The notes under the pieces: model-generated
What the model was told of the DNA's origin: nothing
The model's input: only the letters and a program-made list of their open reading frames with translations
Database searches by the model: none
Shown here: one piece after another, positions 25,278-33,874 of the stretch
Position numbering within the stretch: position 1 is the first letter of the stretch
Layout: every line of letters begins with the position of its first letter
Program-made: the position numbers and the translations under genes
Assembly: GCF_015277895.1 (NCBI RefSeq)
Contig: NZ_CP063815.1
Span: 1,736,001 to 1,800,000 of the forward strand
Length of the DNA stretch: 64,000 bases
Direction: 5' to 3'
Source: Microbacterium abyssi
GTDB lineage: Bacteria; Actinomycetota; Actinomycetes; Actinomycetales; Microbacteriaceae

Positions 25278-26702
25278 ATGTTCACCGATTCATCCGAGGT
25301 GCTGAGCTACATCAAGGAGAACGACGTCAAGTTCCTTGACATCCGTTTCACCGATCTGCCCGGCGTGCAGCAGCACTTCAACATCCCGGCGTCGACCGTC
25401 GACGAGGCCTTCTTCACCGATGGCCAGCTCTTCGACGGCTCCTCGATCCGGGGCTTCGCCAGCATCCACGAATCGGACATGCAGCTCATCCCGGACGTGA
25501 CCACCGCGTACGTCGACCCGTTCCGCGAGGCCAGCACGCTGGTGATGCTCTTCGACATCTACAACCCGCGCACCGGCGAGATCTACTCGAAGGACCCGCG
25601 TCAGGTCGCCAAGAAGGCGGAGAAGTATCTCGTCTCCACCGGCATCGCCGACACCGCGTTCTTCGCGCCGGAGGCCGAGTTCTACATCTTCGATGACGTG
25701 CGCTACTCCGTCAGTGCCGGTGAGAGCTTCTACAAAGTCGACTCCGAGGAAGCGGCGTGGAACACCGGTCGTGAGGAAGAGGGCGGGAACCTCGCCAACA
25801 AGACCCCGTACAAGGGCGGCTACTTCCCCGTCAGCCCGGTCGACAAGACCGCTGACCTGCGCGACGACATCACCCTGCGCCTGATCGACGCGGGCTTCCA
25901 CCTGGAGCGCTCGCACCACGAGGTGGGCACGGCGGGTCAGCAGGAGATCAACTACCGCTTCGACACCATGGTGCACGCGGCCGACGACATCCTCAAGTTC
26001 AAGTACATCGTCAAGAACACCTGCGAGGAATGGGGCAAGGTCGCGACCTTCATGCCCAAGCCGCTCTATGGCGACAACGGCTCCGGCATGCACACGCACC
26101 AGTCGCTGTGGAGCGAGGGCAAGCCGCTGTTCTACGACGAGGCGGGGTACGGGCAGCTCAGCGACGTCGCACGCTGGTACATCGGCGGCATCCTGGCTCA
26201 CGCGCCGGCGCTGCTCGCCTTCACCAACCCGACCCTGAACAGCTACCACCGTCTGGTCAAGGGTTTCGAGGCCCCGGTCAACCTCGTCTACTCGGCCGGC
26301 AACCGCTCCGCCGCGATCCGCATCCCGATCACGGGATCGAACCCGAAGGCCAAGCGCATCGAGTTCCGTGCCCCTGACGCCTCGGGCAACCCGTACCTCG
26401 CCTTCGCGGCACAGCTGATGGCGGGCCTGGACGGCATCAAGAACCGCATCGAGCCGCATGAGCCGGTCGACAAGGACCTCTACGAGCTTCCGCCCGAGGA
26501 GGCGAAGAACATCCCGCAGGTGCCGAACTCGCTGCTGGACTCGCTCGACGCGCTCCGGGACGACCACCAGTTCCTGCTCGAGGGCGGCGTGTTCACGCCC
26601 GAACTGATCGAGACCTGGATCTCGTACAAGATCGAGAACGAGATCCTGCCGATCGCGCAGCGTCCGCACCCGTTCGAGTACGAGCTGTACTTCGGGGTCT
26701 GA
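25278..26702 (+). CDS. glnA: Glutamine synthetase type I (GlnA1)
   Basis: 474-residue GS-I that makes glutamine from glutamate, ammonia and ATP; cytoplasmic dodecamer. Motifs: [46 protein letters not shown] minus its last residue, NRSAAIRIP, and the adenylylation tyrosine at 402 in [10 protein letters not shown], the expected target of GlnE encoded at 28.1-31.0 kb. GGAG lies upstream of ATG 25278. A four-part GlnR-type box controls it and a 13-base-pair terminator closes it, so it is a single-gene unit. Confidence 0.95.
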   Translation: MFTDSSEVLSYIKENDVKFLDIRFTDLPGVQQHFNIPASTVDEAFFTDGQLFDGSSIRGFASIHESDMQLIPDVTTAYVDPFREASTLVMLFDIYNPRTGEIYSKDPRQVAKKAEKYLVSTGIADTAFFAPEAEFYIFDDVRYSVSAGESFYKVDSEEAAWNTGREEEGGNLANKTPYKGGYFPVSPVDKTADLRDDITLRLIDAGFHLERSHHEVGTAGQQEINYRFDTMVHAADDILKFKYIVKNTCEEWGKVATFMPKPLYGDNGSGMHTHQSLWSEGKPLFYDEAGYGQLSDVARWYIGGILAHAPALLAFTNPTLNSYHRLVKGFEAPVNLVYSAGNRSAAIRIPITGSNPKAKRIEFRAPDASGNPYLAFAAQLMAGLDGIKNRIEPHEPVDKDLYELPPEEAKNIPQVPNSLLDSLDALRDDHQFLLEGGVFTPELIETWISYKIENEILPIAQRPHPFEYELYFGV

Positions 26703-26720
26703 CGAAACCGCATCGGATCA

Positions 26721-26756
26721 GCGCCGGACCTCATCTTCGAGGTCCGGCGCTTTCGT
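26721..26756 (+). terminator. Intrinsic terminator of glnA1
   Basis: Arms AGCGCCGGACCTC (26721-26733) and GAGGTCCGGCGCT (26740-26752) pair perfectly, loop of six, followed by TTCG. Confidence 0.85.
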
Positions 26757-26784
26757 TGCCAACGCTGCCGCGTTACGGTTCAGT

Positions 26785-27093
26785 ATGGGCTCACTCAAGT
26801 ACGACCACACCGCCGACCCGATCCTCATCGAGGATGTGACGCTGGCTCATCTGAAGGTGGTCATCGCGACGAAGCTGCGCCGCCAGGAGAGCTTCATGAT
26901 GACCTGGCATCCGATCGACGGCAGTCCGTCCGGGCGGATGACCGCGTGGATCCACCCCGCTGTTCCTCTCGTGTTCGCGTTCGACGAATCGGACTCGCCG
27001 CCCATCGATTCGCACCGCCTCGAAGACATGATCCACGCGACCAACGCTTCGGGCGAACTCGTGCTCGACCATCTCGTCGCTCCTGCCGGCTGA
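26785..27093 (+). CDS. DUF7882 family small protein
   Basis: 102-residue protein of a family (DUF7882) largely confined to Microbacteriaceae and relatives; function unknown. The pattern is typical: MGSLKYDHTADPILIEDVTLAHL at the start, KLRRQESFMMTW, then WIHPAVPLVFAF and a C-terminal MIHATNASGELVL. Some databases label relatives as DNA-ligase-associated, but there are no ligase motifs here. It starts at ATG 26785 after the glnA1 terminator and converges on the lipid kinase gene with six bases between stops. Confidence 0.75.
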   Translation: MGSLKYDHTADPILIEDVTLAHLKVVIATKLRRQESFMMTWHPIDGSPSGRMTAWIHPAVPLVFAFDESDSPPIDSHRLEDMIHATNASGELVLDHLVAPAG

Positions 27094-27099
27094 GGCCGC

Positions 27100-28014
27100 T
27101 CAGAGGACATTCAGGGCGCCCGCCTGAACCCGCACCTCGAATGACGACACCTGGCCGAGCTCCTCGCCGTCGACCTCGAATGCCAGAGCCTGGTCGAGTT
27201 CGACGCGCACGCGCTCTGCGGTCAGGTGCTGGGTGGACTCCGTACTCACCGCGCTCTCGCCGCGGGTGAGGATCCGGCGGATGCCGTTGTCCCACACCAC
27301 CGAGCGCACGGTCTCGAGCCACTGCAGCGCACCGTCCGCGCTCACCAGCAGCAGGTCGAGCCGTCCGTCGTCCAGCTTCGCGTCCGGCAGCAGTCGCACG
27401 CCGCCCTGGACCATGCCGCAGTTTCCGATCAGCAGCGTATGCCCCTGGACCTCCTGCGGCTCGCCGTCGTCGATGGTCAGCTTCACCCCCGTCATCTCCG
27501 TGCCGGCCATCGCCCGCCCCATGGCCTCGACGTACGCGAGCCATCCGGCTCTGTCCTTCAGATCATCGTCGGTCTCGACGAGCATCTGCGCGTCGATGCC
27601 GAACCCGATCATGACGGCGAACGCACGTTCCTCGCCGTCGGTGCGCACCCAGCCGAGGTCGATCTGCCGTGACTCGCCGCCCTTGATCCGGCGGAGCGCG
27701 GCGGGAATGTTCTCCAGCGGAACGTCGAGGTTGCGAGCCAGCAGATTGCCGGTGCCCTGCGGAACGATACCCAGTACGACGCCGGTGCCCGCGAGCGCCT
27801 CTGCCACCGCACGCACCGTCCCGTCTCCGCCGACGGCGATCACGGTCGAGCATCCCGCGCCCACGGCATCCTGCGCCATCCCGCGACCCGGGTCGTCGGG
27901 AGTGGTCTCCCACCAGCGCACGTCGTCCCCCAGGTGCGAGGCCACCGCCGTGCGCAGCTTCTCCTCATCGACCTTCGAAGGATTCCAGATGAGGCCGTAG
28001 CTCGTCGCTGTCAT
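27100..28014 (-). CDS. Diacylglycerol kinase family lipid kinase
   Basis: 304-residue soluble lipid kinase of the DgkB/YegS type, which phosphorylates diacylglycerol or a related lipid with ATP. The catalytic domain has VIAVGGDGTVRAVAEAL with the GGDGT nucleotide loop, then VPQGTGNLLARNL, and ends with LDDGRLDLLLVS; the C-terminal beta domain has FEVDGEELG. The natural substrate is not shown by sequence. CAGGCT lies six bases upstream of ATG 28014, suggesting a leaderless message. It follows glnE on the same strand after 48 bases. Confidence 0.85.
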   Translation of the reverse strand: MTATSYGLIWNPSKVDEEKLRTAVASHLGDDVRWWETTPDDPGRGMAQDAVGAGCSTVIAVGGDGTVRAVAEALAGTGVVLGIVPQGTGNLLARNLDVPLENIPAALRRIKGGESRQIDLGWVRTDGEERAFAVMIGFGIDAQMLVETDDDLKDRAGWLAYVEAMGRAMAGTEMTGVKLTIDDGEPQEVQGHTLLIGNCGMVQGGVRLLPDAKLDDGRLDLLLVSADGALQWLETVRSVVWDNGIRRILTRGESAVSTESTQHLTAERVRVELDQALAFEVDGEELGQVSSFEVRVQAGALNVL

Positions 28015-28062
28015 GTGCTCAGCCTGAGCCAGCCCGGATCGATCCGCAACTCGCCGGGCGGC

Positions 28063-31038
28063 TCAGCCGTAGAACAGCTGCTCGAACACACGGCGCGCGC
28101 GCCTGGTGGCGCCGAGGTAGTCCTCTTCAACCGCGCTGGCGGAGCGCTCCGGGTACCCGAGCAGGCGCGCGATCGCGTCGAGCTCGCGGCGATCCGAGGG
28201 CAGGGCATCACTCGTCTGTCCGGTGCGCAGTGTGATCGCAGAGCGCAGCCGGCTGGCCAGCAGCCAGGCGTCCCGCAGCAGCTCGGCGTCCTCCGCGGTC
28301 ACCAGGTCGGCCGCGACCGCGGCCTGCAGCGCGTCCAGGGTCGAGGTCGTGCGGAGTCCCGGAACCGCGTGGGCGTGCTGGAGCTGGATGAGCTGCACGA
28401 GCCACTCGACGTCGCTGAGGCCTCCCGGTCCGAGCTTGAGATGCCGGTGCGGATCGGCGCCACGGGGCAGGCGCTCCCCCTCCACACGAGCCTTGATCCG
28501 CTTGATCTCGCGGAGGGCGTGCTCGTCGACGTCCTCGGGATAGCGGACGCTGTCGGCCATCGTCATGAAACGCTCGACCAGCACTGGACTGCCAGCGACG
28601 CCTCGGGCGCGCAGGAGCGCCTGCGCCTCCCACGACACCGACCAACGTCGGTAGTACTCCGCGTAGGCTGCCAGAGTCCGCACCACGGGCCCATTGCGGC
28701 CCTCCGGGCGCAGGTCGGCATCCAGATCCAGTGGCACCTTGGCATCGGTGAGGTGCTCCCGCAGCCCGGCCACGATCTGAGAGGCCAGGCTCTGCGCGCG
28801 CTGGGGTTCGACATCGCCCGCGTCATAGACATAGAGGATGTCGGCATCAGAACCGAAGCCGAGCTCCGCGCCGCCGAACCGGCCCATCCCGATGACGGCG
28901 AACTCGAAGGAATCGTCCTCGGGCGGAACGACCTCGCGTCGCACGGCACGCAGCGCCGCCTGGATCGTCACATCCGTGATGGAGGTGAGCGCGGTGGCGA
29001 GCTCCTCGATCGTCACGACGTCCAGGACCCCGCCCATCGCGGTGCGCAGCAGCTCGCGTCGGCGCAGCGCACGCACGGCCTTCAATGCACTCGTCACGGA
29101 CGCGTGCCGGGTCTGGATCGCCCTGGCCTCCTCGTCGAGCTTCTCCGGCCCGCGCGGCCGAAGACGGTCCGTGCTGTCCAGCCAGGCCACCGACTCTGGG
29201 ATCCACTCAAGGAGCTCGCCGATGTAGCGCGACGACGACAGCAGCAGCGTGAGGCTCTCGGCGGCGCCGGACGAATCGCGCAGCATCCGCAGGAACCAGG
29301 AGGTGTCACCCAGGCGCTCGCTGATCCGGCGGAACGCGAGCAGGCCGTAGTCGGGGTCGCTGCCGTCGGCGAACCAGCGCACCATGATCGGCATGAGATG
29401 GCGCTGGATGGTGACCTTCCGGCTGATGCCGGACGTGAGAGCACCGATGTGACGGAGCGCACCGGCCGGGTCGCGGAAGCCGATCGCTGCGAGGCGGTCG
29501 CGCGCCTGCTCTGTGGAGAGCGTCCGCTCCTCCTCCGGCAGTGCCGCCACCGCGCTCAGCAGCGGGCGGTAGAACAGCCGGGTGTGGATGTCGCGGACTT
29601 CGCGCCGGACGCGCTCCCAGAGCTCCCAGATCGCCGGTCCCGTCTCGGCGAGCCCTGAGGCACGGGCGAGCACGCGCTGCTCCTCCGGCGTCCGTGGCAT
29701 GAGGTGGGTGCGCGTGAGGTCTCTGAGCTGCACGCGGTGCTCCATCAGGCGCAGCGTGCGGTAATCGGCGGCGAAGATCGCGGCATCCGAACGCCCGATG
29801 TACCCGCCGGCGACCAGGGCGTCCAGGCTCTCGAGCGTGCCGCGGGTGCGGATCTCGGGATCGGTCAGTCCGTGCACGAGCTGGAGAAGCTGAACCGTGA
29901 ACTCGATGTCGCGGATGCCGCCGACGCCGAGCTTCAGCTGGTACGGGGCGTCTTCGGGGTCGACGTGTTCGGTGACCCGCTCCCGCATGCGCTGCACGCT
30001 GTCCACGAAGTCCTCGCGTGCGGCGCTGGACCAGATCTTCGGCTGGACCGCTTCCAGATACGCCTGCCCGAGGACCTCGTCGCCGGCGATCGGCCGCGCC
30101 TTCAGCAGCGCCTGGAACTCCCAGCTCTGCGCCCAGCGTTCGTAGTACGCCAGGTGCGAGCCGAGCGATCGCACCAGAGCGCCCTGTTTGCCCTCAGGGC
30201 GGAGGTTGGCGTCCACATCCCAGAGCGGCGGCTCGACCTCGATTCCGCAGATGCCCTTGATGGTCTCCCTGGCCAGGCGCGTGGCGATGTCGATCGCGCG
30301 CCCCTCATCGAGCGCCTCCTCGTCGGAGGAACCACCCACGAAGATAACGTCGACGTCGCTGACGTAGTTGAGCTCCCGGGCTCCGGCCTTGCCCATGCCG
30401 ATGATGGCGAGCTGCGTGCGCGCGACGTCGTCCGCCGGCACGACCGCTCCTACACGAGCGCGTGCGACGGCGAGCGAGGCCTCGAGTGCGGCCCCGGCGG
30501 CATCCGCCAGCGCGGCGGACACGGCGGCGATCCGGGATGCCGGCTCTGCCGTCATCAGGTCGATCGCGGCGATCTCGGCGAGGGCACGACGGTAGGCGAT
30601 CCGCAGCGCGACCCAGACGGTGTCCTCACCCGAGGCCGCGATGCCGTTCGCAGCGTCCACCGCAGCCAGCATGCGCTCCCGGAGAGTGAGAGCGCTCGGA
30701 ACGAGAGAACCGACCTCTGCCAGAACCGAGAGCTCCCGCGGATGCCGGTAGAAGAAGTCCGCCAGCCCGTTCGAGGCGCCGAAGACGCGCCACGCGATCG
30801 CGCGGGTCTCCTGGTGGCAGAGCACCTCGCGCAGGACGCTCGGGTCGCGACGGGCGATCCGCAGCATCCACTCGACCGCGGCATCCGGATCGGCCGCCGA
30901 GGCGCCGTCGAGCAATTCCGCACCGTCTATCGCGAGCAGGGCGGACAGGTCGTCGACGGCGTCGGCGGCTGCGCTCAGTCCGGTGAACCCGAGTCGGGCA
31001 AGTGCCGAGCGCGACAGCGCGGATTCTGACCGAACCAT
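28063..31038 (-). CDS. glnE: Bifunctional glutamine synthetase adenylyltransferase GlnE
   Basis: 991-residue enzyme that adds AMP to, and removes it from, the GlnA1 tyrosine. It has two nucleotidyltransferase domains: the N-terminal deadenylylating one with ELNYVSDVDVIFVGG, and the C-terminal adenylylating one with ELGFGSDADILYVYDAG, each followed by a helical GlnD-binding domain (LKLGVGGIRDIEFTVQ and LKLGPGGLSDVEWLVQ). The length is normal for the family. It starts at ATG 31038, four bases after the glnA2 stop, so both are on one transcript. Its substrate Tyr 402 is encoded in glnA1, about 1.4 kb beyond the 3' end of this gene. Confidence 0.95.
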   Translation of the reverse strand: MVRSESALSRSALARLGFTGLSAAADAVDDLSALLAIDGAELLDGASAADPDAAVEWMLRIARRDPSVLREVLCHQETRAIAWRVFGASNGLADFFYRHPRELSVLAEVGSLVPSALTLRERMLAAVDAANGIAASGEDTVWVALRIAYRRALAEIAAIDLMTAEPASRIAAVSAALADAAGAALEASLAVARARVGAVVPADDVARTQLAIIGMGKAGARELNYVSDVDVIFVGGSSDEEALDEGRAIDIATRLARETIKGICGIEVEPPLWDVDANLRPEGKQGALVRSLGSHLAYYERWAQSWEFQALLKARPIAGDEVLGQAYLEAVQPKIWSSAAREDFVDSVQRMRERVTEHVDPEDAPYQLKLGVGGIRDIEFTVQLLQLVHGLTDPEIRTRGTLESLDALVAGGYIGRSDAAIFAADYRTLRLMEHRVQLRDLTRTHLMPRTPEEQRVLARASGLAETGPAIWELWERVRREVRDIHTRLFYRPLLSAVAALPEEERTLSTEQARDRLAAIGFRDPAGALRHIGALTSGISRKVTIQRHLMPIMVRWFADGSDPDYGLLAFRRISERLGDTSWFLRMLRDSSGAAESLTLLLSSSRYIGELLEWIPESVAWLDSTDRLRPRGPEKLDEEARAIQTRHASVTSALKAVRALRRRELLRTAMGGVLDVVTIEELATALTSITDVTIQAALRAVRREVVPPEDDSFEFAVIGMGRFGGAELGFGSDADILYVYDAGDVEPQRAQSLASQIVAGLREHLTDAKVPLDLDADLRPEGRNGPVVRTLAAYAEYYRRWSVSWEAQALLRARGVAGSPVLVERFMTMADSVRYPEDVDEHALREIKRIKARVEGERLPRGADPHRHLKLGPGGLSDVEWLVQLIQLQHAHAVPGLRTTSTLDALQAAVAADLVTAEDAELLRDAWLLASRLRSAITLRTGQTSDALPSDRRELDAIARLLGYPERSASAVEEDYLGATRRARRVFEQLFYG

Positions 31039-31042
31039 CCGA

Positions 31043-32386
31043 TCAGAGCAGTTCGAGGTTGCTCTTCAGCTCGAACGGGGTGACCTGGCCGCGGTAGGCC
31101 TCCCACTCCTTGCGCTTGTTCAGCAGCACGTAGTTGAACACCTGCTCGCCGAGGGTCTCGGCGACCAGCTCGGACGACTCCATGTGCTCGAGCGCGTGAT
31201 CGAGGCTCGCGGGCAGCGAGCTGTACCCGAGTGCACGGCGCTCGGCGTCGCTCAGCGACCAGACGTTGTTCTCGGCCTCCGGCGGGAGCTCATACTCCTC
31301 CTCGATGCCCTTCAGGCCCGCGGCGAGCAGCAGTGCGTACGCCAGATAGGGATTGGCCGCCGAATCCAGCGCACGGTACTCGACACGCGACGACTGGCTC
31401 TTGTTGGGCTTGTACATCGGCACACGCACCAGTGCAGAGCGGTTCGCGTGGCCCCAGGTCACGAAGCTCGGGGCCTCGTCGCCGCCCCACAGGCGCTTGT
31501 ACGAGTTGACGAACTGGTTGGTGACTGCGGAGATCTCGCTCGCGTGGCGGAGAAGACCGGCGATGAAGTGGCGGCCGGTCTTCGACAGCTGGTACTTCGC
31601 GCCTTCTTCCCAGAATGCGTTCTGGTCGCCCTCGAACAGGGACATGTGCGTGTGCATACCGCTGCCCGGCTGGTCGCTCATCGGCTTGGGCATGAATGTC
31701 GCGTACACGCCCTGCTCGATCGCGACCTCCTTGACGACCGTGCGGAACGTCATCACGTTGTCCGCCGTCGTCAGGGCGTCCGCGTATCGCAGGTCGATCT
31801 CGTTCTGGCCGGGGCCGCCCTCGTGATGGCTGTATTCGACCGAGATACCCAGGTCCTCCAGCATCCGCACCGAACGGCGCCGGAAGTCGTGGGCCGTGCC
31901 GCCGGGGACGTTGTCGAAGTATCCGGCCGAGTCGACCGGCACAGGCCCCTCAGGACCGATGCCCGAGGACTTGAGCAGGTAGAACTCGATCTCGGGGTGC
32001 GTGTAGAACGTGAATCCGGCATCCGCCGCCTTCGCGAGCGTGCGCTTGAGGACGTGCCGCGGGTCGGCGACGGCGGGCTGGCGGTCCGGCGTAGTCAGAT
32101 CGCAGAACATGCGCGCCGTCGGATCGATCTCGCCGCGCCACGGCAGGATCTGGAACGTCGTGGGGTCGGGCTGCGCGAGCAGATCGGACTCATAGGTGCG
32201 CGTGAGCCCCTCGATGGCGGAGCCGTCGAAGCCGATGCCCTCGGCGAACGCCCCCTCCACCTCGGCCGGCGCGATCGCGACGGATTTGAGGGTACCGATC
32301 ACATCGGTGAACCAGAGGCGAACGAACTTGACCCCGCGCTCTTCGATCGTGCGCAGCACGAAGTCTCGCTGCTTGTCCATGCCCAT
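31043..32386 (-). CDS. glnA2: Glutamine synthetase paralogue GlnA2
   Basis: 447-residue GS-I-type protein of the GlnA2 branch, which in Actinobacteria always accompanies glnE. Active-site signatures are kept: GFDGSAIEGL, EIEFYLL, EIDLRYAD, MPKPMSDQPGSGMHTHMS, NRSALVRVP and EYRALDSAANPYLA. Its exact role varies between species (a backup GS or gamma-glutamyl ligase). ATG 32386 is used; a second ATG at 32380 gives a start (MDKQRDFVLRT) closer to the mycobacterial protein. It lies eight bases after the small SPOR-like gene and four before glnE, forming a three-gene operon. Confidence 0.9.
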   Translation of the reverse strand: MGMDKQRDFVLRTIEERGVKFVRLWFTDVIGTLKSVAIAPAEVEGAFAEGIGFDGSAIEGLTRTYESDLLAQPDPTTFQILPWRGEIDPTARMFCDLTTPDRQPAVADPRHVLKRTLAKAADAGFTFYTHPEIEFYLLKSSGIGPEGPVPVDSAGYFDNVPGGTAHDFRRRSVRMLEDLGISVEYSHHEGGPGQNEIDLRYADALTTADNVMTFRTVVKEVAIEQGVYATFMPKPMSDQPGSGMHTHMSLFEGDQNAFWEEGAKYQLSKTGRHFIAGLLRHASEISAVTNQFVNSYKRLWGGDEAPSFVTWGHANRSALVRVPMYKPNKSQSSRVEYRALDSAANPYLAYALLLAAGLKGIEEEYELPPEAENNVWSLSDAERRALGYSSLPASLDHALEHMESSELVAETLGEQVFNYVLLNKRKEWEAYRGQVTPFELKSNLELL

Positions 32387-32394
32387 AAGCGGCG

Positions 32395-32634
32395 TTACTT
32401 CCCGTCCAGGTCGGTGGCCTTGCGCCAGTCTTCGTCGATCGCTTCTTCGATCGCCCACGCATCCGAGCGCTCGCGCAGCGTCTGCAGCGCGTTGGCGGCC
32501 GCGTCGGCGGTGTCGAAGGGGCCGACACGATCGACGGCGGGCGACATGTAGCCGTACTCGACCGCACCGGACGTGGTGTTGTACCAGTACTTGCGCTCTC
32601 CGCTGGACATGTACGAATCTTCTCCTCGAGACAT
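32395..32634 (-). CDS. Small SPOR-like protein upstream of glnA2
   Basis: Seventy-nine-residue protein that resembles the short SPOR-domain-labelled proteins found in this position in Microbacteriaceae. It has KYWYNTTSGAVEYGYMSPAVDRVGPFDT, then a helix of alternating Ala, Glu and Arg. There is no signal peptide or membrane segment, so peptidoglycan binding (the usual SPOR role) is doubtful. ATG 32634 has AAGGGA eight bases before it; a second ATG at 32610 has GAGGAG eleven bases before it and is also credible. A TAGTAT box upstream serves the whole operon with glnA2 and glnE. Confidence 0.65.
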   Translation of the reverse strand: MSRGEDSYMSSGERKYWYNTTSGAVEYGYMSPAVDRVGPFDTADAAANALQTLRERSDAWAIEEAIDEDWRKATDLDGK

Positions 32635-32689
32635 GGTCCGTCCCTTCGTAAGGCTTTGTCACGATACTAACGGCGACACCCGCTCTCGC

Positions 32690-32695
32690 TAGGCT
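32690..32695 (+). promoter_or_regulatory. Leaderless -10 box for ppgK
   Basis: TAGGCT is seven bases before ATG 32703. It faces the divergent small SPOR-like gene. Confidence 0.6.
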
Positions 32696-32702
32696 ATTGC
32701 GC

Positions 32703-33461
32703 ATGGCAAAAGCGATCGGCGTCGACATCGGCGGCACAGGCATCAAGGCAGGAATCGTCAATCTCGAGAAGGGGACGCTCGAATCCGATCGCGTCCGCGT
32801 CGACACCCCGAAGGGCGCCTCTCCCGAGGACGTGCTGAAGGCTGTCCACGAGGTTCTCGACACGCTCGGCGTGCGCGACTCCGACCTTCCCCTCGGCGTG
32901 GCCTTTCCTGCGATCGTGAAGCGCGGCAGGACCCTGTCGGCGGCGAACGTCTCGAAGGAATGGCTCGGATTCGAAGCCGAGAAGTTCTTCGAGGACGGGC
33001 TCGGCCGTGACATCACCTTCGTCAACGATGCGGATGCCGCCGGCGTCGCCGAGGTGCGCCACGGCGCAGCCCGCGACGTCGAGGGCCTGACGATCATGGC
33101 GACGCTGGGCACCGGCATCGGCTCTGCGTTCCTGTACAACGACGTACTGCTGCCGAACACCGAGCTCGGTCACCTGCTCTACGACGGCACGACCGTCGAG
33201 GACGCCTCGATCGAGAAGTGGTGCGCGTACTCGGCGATGGAGCGCGAGAGCCTGTCGTGGGAGGACTGGTCGGCCCGGCTCCAGGTCTTCTTCTCGCACG
33301 TCGAGTTCCTCTTCAGCCCTGACCTGTTCGTCGTCGGCGGCGGTGTCTCGAAGCACCCGGAGAAGTTCATCCCGCTGCTCGACCTGAACACGCCGATCGT
33401 CCCGGCGATCCACCGCAACTCCTCGGGCATCATCGGCGCGGCGTCGCTCGCAGCCGATTGA
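32703..33461 (+). CDS. ppgK: Polyphosphate glucokinase
   Basis: 252-residue ROK-family kinase that phosphorylates glucose to glucose-6-phosphate using polyphosphate or ATP. Motifs: GVDIGGTGIKAGIV at the N-terminus (phosphate site), VNDADAAGVAEV with the catalytic Asp, GLTIMATLGTGIGSAFL, and LGHLLYDG. Length and order match actinobacterial PpgK. The start at ATG 32703 is chosen because a TAGGCT box lies seven bases upstream; a longer in-frame start two codons earlier would overlap that gap. It converges on the RNase P RNA gene, about 20 bases away. Confidence 0.92.
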   Translation: MAKAIGVDIGGTGIKAGIVNLEKGTLESDRVRVDTPKGASPEDVLKAVHEVLDTLGVRDSDLPLGVAFPAIVKRGRTLSAANVSKEWLGFEAEKFFEDGLGRDITFVNDADAAGVAEVRHGAARDVEGLTIMATLGTGIGSAFLYNDVLLPNTELGHLLYDGTTVEDASIEKWCAYSAMERESLSWEDWSARLQVFFSHVEFLFSPDLFVVGGGVSKHPEKFIPLLDLNTPIVPAIHRNSSGIIGAASLAAD

Positions 33462-33481
33462 CGAGATCCGGCGTACGGGCT

Positions 33482-33862
33482 GCGAATGGGGCGGCCTGTA
33501 CGCCGGGTTCTGTTCCGGGGCCTCTCTCGAGGGATCCCTTCGACGGCCATCTCTCTCGGCGACACGTTGCCGTGCCGCTCCAGCGGTCTACCCGAGGACT
33601 CGGCGAGCCGCGTCATCATCCTCTGTCTGACCTTGCTCCGGACGAGGTTTACCTGGCAGGCCATGTCACCATGACCCCCGGTGGTCTCTTACTCCACCCT
33701 TTCACCCTTACCCCGCGGCCCGTGGGCCGGAGGCGGTCTGCTCTCTGTGGCACTATCTCGCGGATTGCTCCGGGTGGGCGTTACCCACCGTCCTGCCCTG
33801 CGGAGCCCGGACGTTCCTCGGTGCGGTCTCCCGCAACGCGACCGTCCAGCCGCCCCATTCGC
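33482..33862 (-). ncRNA. rnpB: RNase P RNA, bacterial type A
   Basis: Catalytic RNA of RNase P, which trims the 5' ends of tRNA precursors. On the minus strand it opens with GCGAATGGGGCGGC, which pairs with GCCGCCCCATTCGC at the 3' end to form helix P1. Conserved stretches include GAGGAACGTCCGGGCTCC near the 5' end and CCGGTGGGTAACGCCC-like and GGTAAACCTCG-like parts; the 3' section has ACAGAACCCGGCGTACAG. The length of about 380 bases fits type A. Ends are estimated from the P1 pairing. Its promoter overlaps the stop codon of the upstream polymerase gene. Confidence 0.92.
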
Positions 33863-33868
33863 TCGTCC

Positions 33869-33874
33869 AGTCTA
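33869..33874 (-). promoter_or_regulatory. rnpB -10 box containing the polymerase stop codon
   Basis: TAGACT on the minus strand; its TAG is the stop codon of the DNA polymerase gene. The expected start point, six to seven bases on, falls at the 5' end of helix P1. Confidence 0.55.

Noticed and set aside
26785..27093. DNA ligase label for the DUF7882 protein
   Set aside because: No ligase motif is present in this 102-residue protein; the label comes from domain neighbours in other proteins.
31043..33160. Extended 705-codon version of glnA2
   Set aside because: The extra N-terminus covers the SPOR-like gene in another frame and the ppgK gene on the other strand; GlnA2 proteins start at M(G)MDKQRDF.
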